A stretch of 64,000 nucleotides of DNA from Halarcobacter mediterraneus (GTDB lineage Bacteria > Campylobacterota > Campylobacteria > Campylobacterales > Arcobacteraceae): contig NZ_NXIE01000005.1 in the NCBI RefSeq assembly GCF_004116625.1, positions 124,001-188,000 on the forward strand. Reading direction: 5' to 3'. Positions 34,368 through 44,543 of the stretch are shown here, one piece after another (the stretch's first letter is position 1; every line of letters begins with the position of its first letter). The notes under the pieces were generated by a model. It made no database searches and was not told the origin of the DNA. It saw only the letters and a program-made list of their open reading frames with translations. The translations under genes and the position numbers were made by a program.

Positions 34368-36362
34368 TTGAGAGTAGTTTATTTAATTCTTTTAATAGTA
34401 ACTTTTTCTTATGCAAAAAAAGACTTTTATTATGGTTTTGTAGATTCAAGTGGAGAACAAATATCTCAACAAAGAATTCAAGCTATTGATGATGGTTTTG
34501 AAACAATAAAAAATGCAAGAGATTTTTCAAAAGAGGGAAGACTTGATGAAGCTTATGAGCAAATAAATGCTTTAAAAGAACAAAACAAGATACCAATTTT
34601 ATATTCAGATATTATTATTTTATATTCAGAGATTGCTATAAAGAAAAAATCAAAAAGACTTATTTTAGAAGCTTCCAAAGAGTTGGAAAAAGCTATAAAT
34701 GATTCAAGAATTCATGAAAGTGATTTAGCAAGAGCTTATATGATTCTTGTAGAATTAAAACTTAATATAAATAAATCAGATGAAGCAAAATATTTTGCAA
34801 ATATAATTATTAATAACTTTGATAATGAAGTAGTAAATGCTTATGGAAAAATATATTTAGCCAAAGTATATAAATATAAAAAAAATTATGATCAATCAAT
34901 AAAAATATTATATGAAGTTTTAACAAAAACAACGGACTTACTAGTTGCAACCTTAGTTGCAGATGAATTGTTTGATGTCTATGTTTTAAATGAGCAAAAA
35001 GAAAAAGCATATGAATTAATATCTCAAGTTCTTAAAAAAAATATGGATTATTATGCAAGTGATTCTTTTTTAGCTTTAGAAAAAGTAAATAGACTTTTAA
35101 AGGCTCAAATGCCAGAGTTTGCTGTTCAAATTTTGCATGAACTTCTAAATCGTACAGATAAACCAGCTGCTTTAGAGGATTTTAAATACAAGTTAGCAGA
35201 AATTTATATGAAAATGTATGATGGTACTGATAAATATTTGACTAAAGCAAGGGAATTATATAAGGATATAATAAATGATTATCCTTCAGGAATATATTCA
35301 GAAAAATCAAAAATGTATATTGATGAAATTCTTATGAGACAAGGTGTCCTTGAACCCGCTGCAGTTGCTGCAAAATATGCAGATTCTGAATCAATGCAAC
35401 AAAAGGTTTTAGTGCAAGAATTACTAAATCATAAGAAACAAAAAAAATATGATTTAATTTTAAAATCAAAAAGAATATATAAAAAGATTTCTGATTCTAT
35501 TGCTCAAAGATTTGGTTATGAATCAATTGAGAAAATTTTTGATGAAGTTGCTATTTCCATGATTAAACAATATCTTAATACAGGAAAATGCTTTTTGTTA
35601 AATGAAGCTTTACAAGATGCAAGAAATGAAACTTTTCAAAAATTAGTTGAAGATAAAGAAACAAAAGACAAGTTTTTTGAATGTTTAATTGATGTACCTT
35701 TTGAAAAAGCATATGTTTTATTAAAGGATACTTTTAATACAAGTAGAAATGCAAATATTTATTTATATCTAGAAAGAATGGCAATCTCTTTACAAAACTA
35801 TACTGATGCAAAATCTTTTTCTGCTAAAATTGATATGGTAGATGATAAAGAAATATTAGCAAAAGAATTTTTATATAGATTTTTGATTTTAAATCATAAT
35901 GGTGATTCTATTACTATGGATAAATTCTTTAATTATGCACAAACGAATCAAGAATTTATAAAATTTAATGAAGATAAACCGATGATAATAGACTTTTATT
36001 ATTATTACTATTTATACTTAATTAAAAAAGATTATAGAGAACAAGCAAATGAAATACTAAATAGATTATATGAAAAGCAGAAAGAAAATAATGCACATAT
36101 CTATTCTCCTTTTGTGGAGTTAGAATTAGCAAAAATTGCCCAAACCAATAATCAAAATGAAAAAGCTTTATCTTTACTTTTGGATTCTTTAGAATACTCA
36201 AGAAAAATAAGACCTAATGCTTTAGCGCAAGTTTATTATGAAATTGCTGTTTTATATGAACAATTTAATAATAATATTAAAAAAGACGAATTTGTAAATA
36301 AATGTAAAGCAATAGAGAATACAGAAAACAGTCTTTATAAAAAAATGTGTGATGAGATGTAA
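34368..36362 (+). CDS. Periplasmic TPR protein, PflA-like candidate
   Basis: 664 residues from a TTG start. A signal peptide (about 1-16, ending SYAKK) leads to TPR-like helical repeats (for example LAKVYKYKKNYDQSIKILYE at about 164-183 and ELAKIAQTNNQNEKALSLLL near 585-604), with a Cys near the C-terminus. With the TPR gene at 21020 it may correspond to the PflA/PflB pair that forms the stator-recruiting disk in Campylobacter. It lies between flhB and fliI, three bases from flhB. Shorter than the jejuni protein, so the name is withheld. Confidence 0.5.
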   Translation: MRVVYLILLIVTFSYAKKDFYYGFVDSSGEQISQQRIQAIDDGFETIKNARDFSKEGRLDEAYEQINALKEQNKIPILYSDIIILYSEIAIKKKSKRLILEASKELEKAINDSRIHESDLARAYMILVELKLNINKSDEAKYFANIIINNFDNEVVNAYGKIYLAKVYKYKKNYDQSIKILYEVLTKTTDLLVATLVADELFDVYVLNEQKEKAYELISQVLKKNMDYYASDSFLALEKVNRLLKAQMPEFAVQILHELLNRTDKPAALEDFKYKLAEIYMKMYDGTDKYLTKARELYKDIINDYPSGIYSEKSKMYIDEILMRQGVLEPAAVAAKYADSESMQQKVLVQELLNHKKQKKYDLILKSKRIYKKISDSIAQRFGYESIEKIFDEVAISMIKQYLNTGKCFLLNEALQDARNETFQKLVEDKETKDKFFECLIDVPFEKAYVLLKDTFNTSRNANIYLYLERMAISLQNYTDAKSFSAKIDMVDDKEILAKEFLYRFLILNHNGDSITMDKFFNYAQTNQEFIKFNEDKPMIIDFYYYYYLYLIKKDYREQANEILNRLYEKQKENNAHIYSPFVELELAKIAQTNNQNEKALSLLLDSLEYSRKIRPNALAQVYYEIAVLYEQFNNNIKKDEFVNKCKAIENTENSLYKKMCDEM

Positions 36363-36363
36363 T

Positions 36364-37668
36364 ATGGATATAGACTCACTTTTAAGTCAAATTGATTCTA
36401 CAGAACTTTCTATTCCTTTTGGAAGAATTAAACATATTTCTTCTACGACAATAAAAGCTTCAGGAATTGAAGTTGCTGTTGGGGATATAGTAAGAATTGA
36501 GTCCCAACAAAATATTTATTCTGTTTTAGGAATGGTAGCCTCAATTGAATCAAATGATTTTATTATAGTTCCTTTTTCCTTTATTGAAGGTTTTAGAATA
36601 CATGATAAAGTTTTTTTACAAAAAGATGGTTTATCTGTTGCAACAGGTTATGGACTTGTAGGAAGAGTTGTAAATGCTTTAGGGGAACCAATAGATGGAA
36701 AAGGTAAAATCAAAGACCTAGAGGAAAACTCACCAATTAACAAAGTTTCTATGTCTCCTCTTGAAAGAGGAGTTATTGATCAAAGATTTTCAACTGGAGT
36801 AAAATCAATTGATTCAATGCTTACTTCTGGAAAAGGACAAAAAGTAGGTATCTTTGCAGGTTCTGGTGTAGGTAAATCAACTTTAATGGGAATGGTAGTT
36901 AAAGGTTGTGAGGCTCAAATAAAAGTTGTTGCACTAATTGGAGAAAGAGGACGTGAAATTCCAGAATTTATTCATTATAATTTGAATGATAATTTAGAAA
37001 ATACGATTATAGTTGCAGCAACCTCAGATGAATCTGCATTAATGCGTAAGTATGGAGCTTTTACTGCAATGGCAATTGCTGAATTTTTTAGGGATAAAGG
37101 ACATGATGTTCTTTTGATGATGGATTCTGTAACAAGATTTGCAATGGCACAAAGAGAAATAGGCTTAAGCACTGGAGAACCTCCTGTAAGTCGTGGTTAT
37201 CCACCTTCAGTATTTGCCCTTTTACCTCAATTAATGGAGCGGGCAGGGAATAATGCAAAGGGCTCAATTACTGCTTTTTTTACAGTACTTGTAGATGGAG
37301 ATGATATGAATGACCCTATTGCAGATCAGAGTAGATCTATTTTAGATGGACATATAGTTTTAACTAGAGAATTAACAGAACAAGGATTTTATCCTCCTAT
37401 TAATCTTTTAAAATCTGCTTCAAGAGTTATGGATAAAGTTGTTGATGATGAACACTATAATTATTTTTTAAAGCTAAAAAGGATATTATCATTAATAAAA
37501 GAAAATGAAGTATTAGTTAGAGTAGGTGCATATAAGCCTGGAATGGATAAAGAATTAGATGATGCTTTATCAAAAAAAGAAAAAATAAGAGAGTTCTTGA
37601 CACAAAGTATGAAAGAACAGTATAATTTTAATGAAATAGTATCGAAGTTTAAGGAGGTATTCCAATGA
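36364..37668 (+). CDS. fliI: Flagellum-specific ATPase FliI
   Basis: 434 residues of the F1/V1-beta-type export ATPase. P-loop GSGVGKST at 166-173, the RGREIPEF Walker-adjacent segment and MDSVTRFAMAQREIGLSTGEPP. Feeds export substrates to FlhA with FliH. The ATG at 36364 follows the upstream stop by one base and gives the expected N-terminus MDIDSLLSQ; a GTG at 36349 or ATG at 36352 would overlap the upstream gene. Its stop overlaps the flgL start by four bases. Confidence 0.95.
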   Translation: MDIDSLLSQIDSTELSIPFGRIKHISSTTIKASGIEVAVGDIVRIESQQNIYSVLGMVASIESNDFIIVPFSFIEGFRIHDKVFLQKDGLSVATGYGLVGRVVNALGEPIDGKGKIKDLEENSPINKVSMSPLERGVIDQRFSTGVKSIDSMLTSGKGQKVGIFAGSGVGKSTLMGMVVKGCEAQIKVVALIGERGREIPEFIHYNLNDNLENTIIVAATSDESALMRKYGAFTAMAIAEFFRDKGHDVLLMMDSVTRFAMAQREIGLSTGEPPVSRGYPPSVFALLPQLMERAGNNAKGSITAFFTVLVDGDDMNDPIADQSRSILDGHIVLTRELTEQGFYPPINLLKSASRVMDKVVDDEHYNYFLKLKRILSLIKENEVLVRVGAYKPGMDKELDDALSKKEKIREFLTQSMKEQYNFNEIVSKFKEVFQ

Positions 37669-39014
37669 TTAAGTCAACTTCAGAAACTTTATTTAGATTG
37701 TCAAATTTAGATAAAGAACAACAAAGAATAAGTTATCAATTAGGTGGAGAAATATTACAATATGGTAGTGATGATGCTAATTTATACACTAGAAAAATAT
37801 ACCTTGATGATAAAATGAAGGTTTATGAAGGTATAGAAAATCAAATAGAAAAAACTACTGCTCAAAATTTAGCCTCTGATTCAACAATGAAAGAAATTAA
37901 AGAATTACTAGAGTATGTAAAACAAGAAGTACAAAAAGGTATTACTGCAACAACAGACCAAGATGCAAGGGAAGCAATAGCAACAAACTTAAAAGGTGTA
38001 AAAGAAAACCTTTATATGCTTGCCAATGAACAAATGGAAGGTGAGTATCTTTATGCTGGCTCAGATTCTATGAAACAACCTTTTGTAAAAGATGATTCAG
38101 GAAAAGTAACTTATCAAGGTGATAGCTTTTTAAGAAAAGTAGTTGTAGAAGATGGCTCTTATAGGGAAAGAGGTATTACAGGTTTTGAAAACTTTATGTA
38201 TACAGTTGAAGCAGCTTTAAAAGGTGAAACTTTAGAGTTCTCTGCAGAAGAAAGAATACTAGATGAATCAAGTTATGAATGGAAATTAGAAGCTTCTACT
38301 CCTGTAACTACTGCCCCTGCAACAATTAATTTTCAAGCTAATGATGTACTTATTGATGAAAATGGTACAAGTTGGAAAGTAAATGATACTATACCTAGCT
38401 TAGAAAATTCAAATGGAGATTCTATAGCAATTACAGGAACAGGACCATATAGTTTAGATATGTCTAGTATTGCAATTACTCCTGCAACAGCAACAGTTCC
38501 TACAGAATTAAGTACTGCACAATTAGTAAAATATGATGAGGAAGGTTTACCTACAGCTGACACTCTTAGTGTAAAAGCTAGTTCTACTTTAGGAAAAGAT
38601 TATGAAGTTGTACTTCCTAACGTAGATGGTACAAAGTTTGAAGCAAAAGGAAATACTTTTGATATCATGGATAAGATTATAAATGCTTTAGAACAAAAAG
38701 ATGCTGATGGAAATGATATTCCAAATGCTCTTGCAACTGAAGAATTAACTGAATCTTTAAAATTAATCCAAACTGCTAATGATGCAGCAAACAGTGGACA
38801 TGCAAAACTTGGTGGAAGAAATAAAGTATTTGAAATTTCTTTAGAAAGAGTAAGTGCTAAGCATACACTATTTCAGAAAATGAATACTGAGATTAATGGA
38901 GCTGATTTAACAAAATTAGCAGTAGAAGCAAAGGCTTTAGAAATTACATATACAGCAATGTATGCAACTATAAATAAAATTCATCAATTATCTTTAGTTA
39001 ATTTTGTAAGATAA
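37665..39014 (+). CDS. flgL: Hook-filament junction protein FlgL (HAP3)
   Basis: 449 residues. N- and C-terminal helices of the flagellin/FlgL family (KEQQRISYQLGGEILQYGSDD, QMEGEYLYAGS and the closing AKALEITYTAMYATINKIH) enclose a large variable central domain (about 170-380) that is Thr/Ala/Pro-rich. Links hook to filament; needs FlgN for export. The partner flgK is absent. Start inside fliI coupled by an ATGA-type overlap. Confidence 0.88.
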   Translation: MIKSTSETLFRLSNLDKEQQRISYQLGGEILQYGSDDANLYTRKIYLDDKMKVYEGIENQIEKTTAQNLASDSTMKEIKELLEYVKQEVQKGITATTDQDAREAIATNLKGVKENLYMLANEQMEGEYLYAGSDSMKQPFVKDDSGKVTYQGDSFLRKVVVEDGSYRERGITGFENFMYTVEAALKGETLEFSAEERILDESSYEWKLEASTPVTTAPATINFQANDVLIDENGTSWKVNDTIPSLENSNGDSIAITGTGPYSLDMSSIAITPATATVPTELSTAQLVKYDEEGLPTADTLSVKASSTLGKDYEVVLPNVDGTKFEAKGNTFDIMDKIINALEQKDADGNDIPNALATEELTESLKLIQTANDAANSGHAKLGGRNKVFEISLERVSAKHTLFQKMNTEINGADLTKLAVEAKALEITYTAMYATINKIHQLSLVNFVR

Positions 39015-39034
39015 TAAATAAGCTAAAGTAGTAA

Positions 39035-41152
39035 ATGAACCTAAGAAAGTATTTTTCAAAAGATTTATTTGTTGTAGCACTTTTTGTTGCTATACTTATG
39101 ATTATAATAGTTCCTTTACCAAAGGGACTATTAGATTTTTTTCTAATAATATCTTTATCTTTGTCTTTATTAATTTTATTAATATCATTATATATACAAA
39201 AACCAGCTGACCTTACTACTTTTCCCACAATTATTCTGATATTAGCACTCTTTAGGCTTTCTTTAAATATTGCAACAACTCGGTCTATTTTAAGTGAAGG
39301 ACATAATGGCCCTGATTCTGTAAGTTCTATAATTTCAGCCTTTGGAGAGTTTGTTGTAGGTGGTAATATGGTAATAGGTGTTATTGTATTTATCATATTA
39401 GTGCTTATTAACTTTATGGTTGTAACAAAAGGTGCAACAAGGGTTGCAGAGGTTACGGCTAGATTTACCTTAGACTCAATGCCAGGTAAACAAATGGCAA
39501 TTGATGCAGACTTAAATGCAGGTTTTATTGATGATATTGAAGCTCAAAAAAGAAGAAAATCTTTAATTACTGAAGCAAGTTTTTATGGGGCGATGGATGG
39601 TTCTTCTAAGTTTGTTAAAGGTGATGCCGTTGCTGGTATTATAATTACTTTAGTTAACTTAATAGGAGGACTTTTAATAGGTTTATTCCAGCATGATATG
39701 ACTGTTGCTCAAAGTGGCGAAATTTATACTATTTTAACTATTGGAGACGGTCTTGTTGCACAGCTACCAGCACTTATTCTTTCAACTGCCACTGCTGTAA
39801 TTATTACTCGTTCAAATATGGATGAGGACAGATTTGCAAGCCAATCTATTTCTCAACTTGTAAAAGACTCAAAAGCATTAGTTCTTGTAGGAATTGGTCT
39901 TGTATTGTTTGGGTTTATTCCAGGTTTCCCTACAGGTATTTTAATGGTAATGGGAATACTTTTATTTTTAACAGGATATATAATTTATATGATTGAAGAA
40001 AATAAAGATAATACACTTACAAGATTATTTAATCCTCAAGAGAAAAGAACAAAAGCAAGTGCTAAAACACAAGATGTTGATGAACTTAAAGAAAAGAGAA
40101 AGAAAGAATCTGTTCCAGATGAAAATCAAGTTATGGAGAATATCATGAAGATGGATGTTCTTGAATTAAAACTTGGAATAAGACTTCTTCAATTAGTTCA
40201 AGGAAATTCAGAACTTCTTGATAAAATAAAAGCTATTAGAAAAACAATTGCTTCAGAATTAGGTTTTGTAATTCCTCAAATAAGAATTTCTGATGATGCT
40301 AATTTACCTCCAAATGAATATGAGTTATATTTAAAAAGAATACCTTTAGTAAGAGGTAGAGTTGAAGCAAATAAACTATTAGCAATGGGTGGAACTTCAA
40401 AAAAATTAAAAGGTATTCATGTAAAAGAGCCTGTTTTTGGTTTAGATGCAACATGGGTAGATGAAGAACAAAAAGATGATGCTTTAATGAATGGTTATAC
40501 TGTTGTTGATGCCCCAACTATAATTTCAACTCATATTTCAGAGATTATTAAAAAGCATGCAGAAGATATTATTACGAGACAAGATTTAGTTGATATTATT
40601 GAAAGACTTAAAAAAGATTTCCCTATTGTTATAGAAGAGGCAATGAAAGTGACTTCTTATGGATCATTATTGAAAGTTTGTAAAGATCTATTACATGAAA
40701 AAATACCAATTGTTGATATGTTGACAATTATTGAGGCTGTTGCAGATATTGCAGAGTTTACAAAAGCTCCTGATGTTTTATTAGAACATGTAAGAAGTAA
40801 GTTGTATAGATTAATTACAAATCGTTTTAAAGATGATGATGGAGTTTTACACCTTATTACAATTAAGCCTGAAATAGAACAACAATTTATTGGAAAACTA
40901 CAAGAACAACATGGAGTATCTCAGTTAATGCTATCTATTGCAGAAATAAATAATTTAGTAACAAAAACAAAAGAGATTTTAGAATTAGTAGAAGCAAAAG
41001 GTTTTTCAAAAGTTGCAATGGTAGTTGATCCAATGCTTAGAAAAAGAATATCTGAAATTTATGAAAAGTTTGGTTTACAGGTTGCAGTTTTATCCCATGC
41101 TGAACTTGATTCAAAAGCAAACTTCTCAATAGAAGGTACATTGGAATTTTAA
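39035..41152 (+). CDS. flhA: Flagellar export gate protein FlhA
   Basis: 705 residues: about eight membrane helices in the first half, with the FHIPEP-family hallmarks FPTIILILALFRLSLNIATT and the GVTRVAEV-like ATRVAEVTARFTLD loop, and a soluble C-terminal export platform. Central component of flagellar type III export. Ends on the same base where the next ATG begins. Last clear flagellar gene of the cluster. Confidence 0.96.
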   Translation: MNLRKYFSKDLFVVALFVAILMIIIVPLPKGLLDFFLIISLSLSLLILLISLYIQKPADLTTFPTIILILALFRLSLNIATTRSILSEGHNGPDSVSSIISAFGEFVVGGNMVIGVIVFIILVLINFMVVTKGATRVAEVTARFTLDSMPGKQMAIDADLNAGFIDDIEAQKRRKSLITEASFYGAMDGSSKFVKGDAVAGIIITLVNLIGGLLIGLFQHDMTVAQSGEIYTILTIGDGLVAQLPALILSTATAVIITRSNMDEDRFASQSISQLVKDSKALVLVGIGLVLFGFIPGFPTGILMVMGILLFLTGYIIYMIEENKDNTLTRLFNPQEKRTKASAKTQDVDELKEKRKKESVPDENQVMENIMKMDVLELKLGIRLLQLVQGNSELLDKIKAIRKTIASELGFVIPQIRISDDANLPPNEYELYLKRIPLVRGRVEANKLLAMGGTSKKLKGIHVKEPVFGLDATWVDEEQKDDALMNGYTVVDAPTIISTHISEIIKKHAEDIITRQDLVDIIERLKKDFPIVIEEAMKVTSYGSLLKVCKDLLHEKIPIVDMLTIIEAVADIAEFTKAPDVLLEHVRSKLYRLITNRFKDDDGVLHLITIKPEIEQQFIGKLQEQHGVSQLMLSIAEINNLVTKTKEILELVEAKGFSKVAMVVDPMLRKRISEIYEKFGLQVAVLSHAELDSKANFSIEGTLEF

Positions 41153-42624
41153 TGGAAAAAATAGTTAAGATATTAAGCATATTTTTTGTTTTTTTTACTT
41201 TATCTCTTTATAGTTCTGTAACTCTTAAATCTTCAAACTATTTCATAAAAGGGGAACCTTTTATTTTTGAGTTTGAGGCAAAAGGAAGTTCAATTCAATT
41301 TCCAAAAATTGAAAAAATCGATAATTATTTAGTGCAAGATTTAGGAACCTCAAGGTCTTTACAAATAATAAATGGAAGTTATAGTGAAAAAATAAGTAAA
41401 AAATATCAAATTGTTCCAGAAAGTAATTTTGCAATACCTAGTTTTCAATTTGAAATAGATGGTTCAAAATTTCAATCTCAGAAAAAAGAGATTAAGGAAA
41501 AGAAAGCAACACAAACAATTTCAAATGATTTTTCTTTAAAGTTAATATCCCCAAAAAAAGATATTTATGTTGGAGAAGAAATACCTTTAAAATTAGTTTT
41601 TAAATATAAAAAGAATTTGCAAATTACAAATTTAGATTTACAAAAGCCACATTTTGAAAACTTTTGGTATGAAAGATTAGATACTAATAATACTAGATAT
41701 GAGGAAAATAACTTTATCGTTCAAGAGTTAGATTATCTTCTTTTTGCCCAAAAAAGTGGGAATTTAGAAATTAATCCTTTGAATGTAGTTGTTCAAATAG
41801 CAAAACGTGATTCAGCTTTTGGAGGTTTTTCTATTTTCTCTGCACCAATTGAAAAAAAAATATATTCAAACCCTTTAAATTTTAATGTAAAAAAGTTACC
41901 TGAAAATACAAGCTTAATAGGAAGTTTTGATATTAATGCAGAACTTGACAAAAGTAAAGTACAAAAAGGTCAAGCAGTTTCTTTGAAAATAGAAGTTAAT
42001 GCAGTTGGGAATATTGATGATATAAAAGATATTTCTTTAAATATTGATAATGCAACTATTTATGAAAATAAGGCAAAAATTACAAAAGAGTATAAAGGAA
42101 ATAAATTATTAGGAAAATACGAAAAAGTTTTTTCAATTATTCCAAATACTACTATTACAGTTCCTAGTATTGAATTAAACTATTTTGATAAAGACAAAAA
42201 TAAAGTTATAACAAAAAGTACTTCTGAATTTATTATTGAAGTAGTAGAAAATGAAGTAAAAAATGAACCAAAACTTGAAAAAGCAAAAGAAATAGAAAAA
42301 CAAGATAAGAAAATAGTTTATAAAGAACAAAATTCTCTAATAAATAAAATAATATTTTTTCTTCTAGGCATAGCATTTACATTATTAATTATTGGTTTAT
42401 TTTTTTACGTTAAGGTTCTAAAAAATAAAAAAGATAAGAAAGAAACAACTCTTTTAAAAAAAGTTAAAAAAGTCAATAAAAAAGAAGATTTACTAAAAAT
42501 ATTACTTCCTTATTTAAAATATAGTGAAGAGTTAGATAAGTTGATTTTCAAGTGTGAAAATACTGCTGATTTTAAGAAATTAAAAAAAGAAATAGAAAAA
42601 TTAATTAAGAAATTAGACATATAA
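41152..42624 (+). CDS. BatD-like Ig-repeat membrane protein
   Basis: 490 residues. A signal/hydrophobic start (about 7-22), two or three beta-rich Ig-like repeats through about 370, one transmembrane helix (400-420) and a basic helical cytoplasmic tail. The pattern, including the signature-like YVGEEIPLKLVF stretch and the VQKGQAVSLKI repeat, is that of BatD/aerotolerance proteins. BatD normally works with BatA/BatB/BatC (VWA and TPR) and a MoxR ATPase; none lies nearby. One-base overlap with flhA suggests co-transcription. Function here unknown. Confidence 0.6.
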   Translation: MEKIVKILSIFFVFFTLSLYSSVTLKSSNYFIKGEPFIFEFEAKGSSIQFPKIEKIDNYLVQDLGTSRSLQIINGSYSEKISKKYQIVPESNFAIPSFQFEIDGSKFQSQKKEIKEKKATQTISNDFSLKLISPKKDIYVGEEIPLKLVFKYKKNLQITNLDLQKPHFENFWYERLDTNNTRYEENNFIVQELDYLLFAQKSGNLEINPLNVVVQIAKRDSAFGGFSIFSAPIEKKIYSNPLNFNVKKLPENTSLIGSFDINAELDKSKVQKGQAVSLKIEVNAVGNIDDIKDISLNIDNATIYENKAKITKEYKGNKLLGKYEKVFSIIPNTTITVPSIELNYFDKDKNKVITKSTSEFIIEVVENEVKNEPKLEKAKEIEKQDKKIVYKEQNSLINKIIFFLLGIAFTLLIIGLFFYVKVLKNKKDKKETTLLKKVKKVNKKEDLLKILLPYLKYSEELDKLIFKCENTADFKKLKKEIEKLIKKLDI

Positions 42625-42632
42625 GGCTAAAG

Positions 42633-43340
42633 ATGAAATATATATTTGTTTTATTATTTGTAATAAATGGTTTATTTGCAAATGAATATTATGCAAAACT
42701 TAATCCAATTGAAAGCTATACAATTAAAGCTTCAGTTAGTGGAAAAGTAATTTATACAAATGATAATATTGAAGGTAAAAAAGCTAATAATTCAAAAATT
42801 ATTGAAATAGATTCTTTTGTTGATAAAATTGATTTAAAGCAATCAAAAATAAAATTAGAAGCTATAAGTGAAATGCTAGAGATTGAAAAAGCAAACTATG
42901 AAAGAATGTTAAAAGTATCTTCTAAGTCAGGTTTTGAAAAAGATGCTCAAAAATTGAAAGCAATAAATTATCAAGTTACAAAAGCAGATATAGAAGTAAA
43001 AATTGCAAATTTAGAAGATAGTTTAAAGAATAAAAAGTTAGTAGAAAAAAATAGATATATTTATAATATTGCAGTTAAAGAAGGAGACTATGTTACTCCT
43101 GGAACTTTACTTTATGAAGCAAAAGACTTGACAAAAGGAAAATTAGAAATTTTTGTTCCAATTAGTGAGATAGAAAATATTAAAAATAAAACAATTTATT
43201 TGAATGATAAAAAAAGTGATTTAAAACCAAGTAAAATATATGAAGTTGCAGACTCTACACATATTTCTTCTTATAAAGTTGAAATACTAATTCCTAATCC
43301 AGAAATATTTTCTCGATTAATTAAAATCGAATTTAAATAA
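42633..43340 (+). CDS. HlyD-like periplasmic adaptor protein
   Basis: 235 residues with an N-terminal signal-like segment (about 1-17). The first half-lipoyl region (ASVSGKVIY) and the second (AVKEGDYVTPGTLLYEA, about 148-164) flank a helical hairpin (about 68-140), the plan of membrane-fusion adaptors, but with no clear beta-barrel/MP domain beyond a short end. An MFS permease follows 21 bases later, so an efflux pair is conceivable, though no outer-membrane channel is present. The gene also lies after flhA and BatD-like in the same direction. Confidence 0.6.
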   Translation: MKYIFVLLFVINGLFANEYYAKLNPIESYTIKASVSGKVIYTNDNIEGKKANNSKIIEIDSFVDKIDLKQSKIKLEAISEMLEIEKANYERMLKVSSKSGFEKDAQKLKAINYQVTKADIEVKIANLEDSLKNKKLVEKNRYIYNIAVKEGDYVTPGTLLYEAKDLTKGKLEIFVPISEIENIKNKTIYLNDKKSDLKPSKIYEVADSTHISSYKVEILIPNPEIFSRLIKIEFK

Positions 43341-43361
43341 TCTATAAAACCAAGATAGAAA

Positions 43362-44543
43362 TTGAAATATAAAGAATTATTAATTAATTATCCTGTAGTT
43401 AGACAATTGTCTATTCTACAGCTTGTAGCTTACTTTGCTGCATGGTTTTCTAATGTTGCTATTTATACTTTGCTTGTACAGTTTGGCTCTTCTGCTTTTG
43501 CTATTTCTTTAGTTACTGCAATGCATTTTCTGCCTGCAATTATAATTGCTCCACTTTCAGGAGCTATTATTGATAGGTTTAAACTAAAACCTTTAATGGT
43601 TACACTTTTATCAATTGAGTTATTAATGACTTTATTATTTTTAACAATTGATGGTAAAGATGAAATTTGGCTTTTAATGCTTTTTATTTTTATAAGAATG
43701 GCTAGTGCCTCAATGTTTTTTTCTACAGAGATGTCTCTTCTTCCTAAACTTATATCTGGAGTTGCTTTACAAAAAGCAAATGAAATTCATTCTATTATTT
43801 GGTCATTTACTTTTGCTGCAGGAATGGCAGTTAGTGGTATAATTGTAAATATTCTTGGTGTTCAAACTGCTATAATAATAGATGCTTTTATTATTTTAGC
43901 AGCTATCATTTTATTGATTAATATTAATTTTAAAATTGAAACAATTCATATAAAAGAGAAAATAAGCTCTTTAATAAAAGATGGTTTTTTATATCTAAGA
44001 AAAAATAAAGTGGTTATGCAGTTAATTCTTTTACACTCTTCTGTGGGCTTAACTGTTTATGATACCTTAGTAACTTTATTAGCTAAAAATGAGTATAAAT
44101 ATGTAATTTCAGTGCCTCTTGCTATTGGTTTAACAAATGCAGTAAGAGCAATTGCTTTGATGGTAGGTCCTTTTTTTATTACGAATAGAGTGAATAAAGA
44201 TATGCTTTTTTACATATTTATTTTTCAAGGAAGTGCTATAATTTTTTGGGCCTTAGTTCAATGGAATTTTTATTTATCTTTAATAGCAGTATTTTTTGTA
44301 GGTTTTACAACAACAACAATTTGGTCTTACACATATGCTTTATTGCAAGAGAAAACAGAGAAAAAGTATTTAGGAAGAGTGATTTCTTATAATGATATGA
44401 TTTTTATGTTAACAAATGTTTTAACAACAATATTTATAGGTGTAATGGCTGAATTAATATCTTTAGAATTAATTACAGCCATTTTAGGGTTTGCTTTTTT
44501 TGTAGTTGCTTTATATTACAAGAAAATTAAAGCTTATATTTAA
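43362..44543 (+). CDS. MFS transporter
   Basis: 393 residues with about 11-12 hydrophobic helices. Typical MFS loop pattern SGAIIDRFKLKPLM (about 66-79) and a second half with AIGLTNAVRAIALMVGP. Start TTG at 43362. Substrate cannot be told; it is next to the HlyD-like adaptor. The last bases overlap the end of bioD on the opposite strand by four bases. Confidence 0.8.
   Translation: MKYKELLINYPVVRQLSILQLVAYFAAWFSNVAIYTLLVQFGSSAFAISLVTAMHFLPAIIIAPLSGAIIDRFKLKPLMVTLLSIELLMTLLFLTIDGKDEIWLLMLFIFIRMASASMFFSTEMSLLPKLISGVALQKANEIHSIIWSFTFAAGMAVSGIIVNILGVQTAIIIDAFIILAAIILLININFKIETIHIKEKISSLIKDGFLYLRKNKVVMQLILLHSSVGLTVYDTLVTLLAKNEYKYVISVPLAIGLTNAVRAIALMVGPFFITNRVNKDMLFYIFIFQGSAIIFWALVQWNFYLSLIAVFFVGFTTTTIWSYTYALLQEKTEKKYLGRVISYNDMIFMLTNVLTTIFIGVMAELISLELITAILGFAFFVVALYYKKIKAYI

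Noticed and set aside
36349-36363. GTG start five codons ahead for fliI
   Set aside because: It would overlap the upstream stop and adds MRCN residues foreign to the FliI N-terminus; the ATG at 36364 is better placed.
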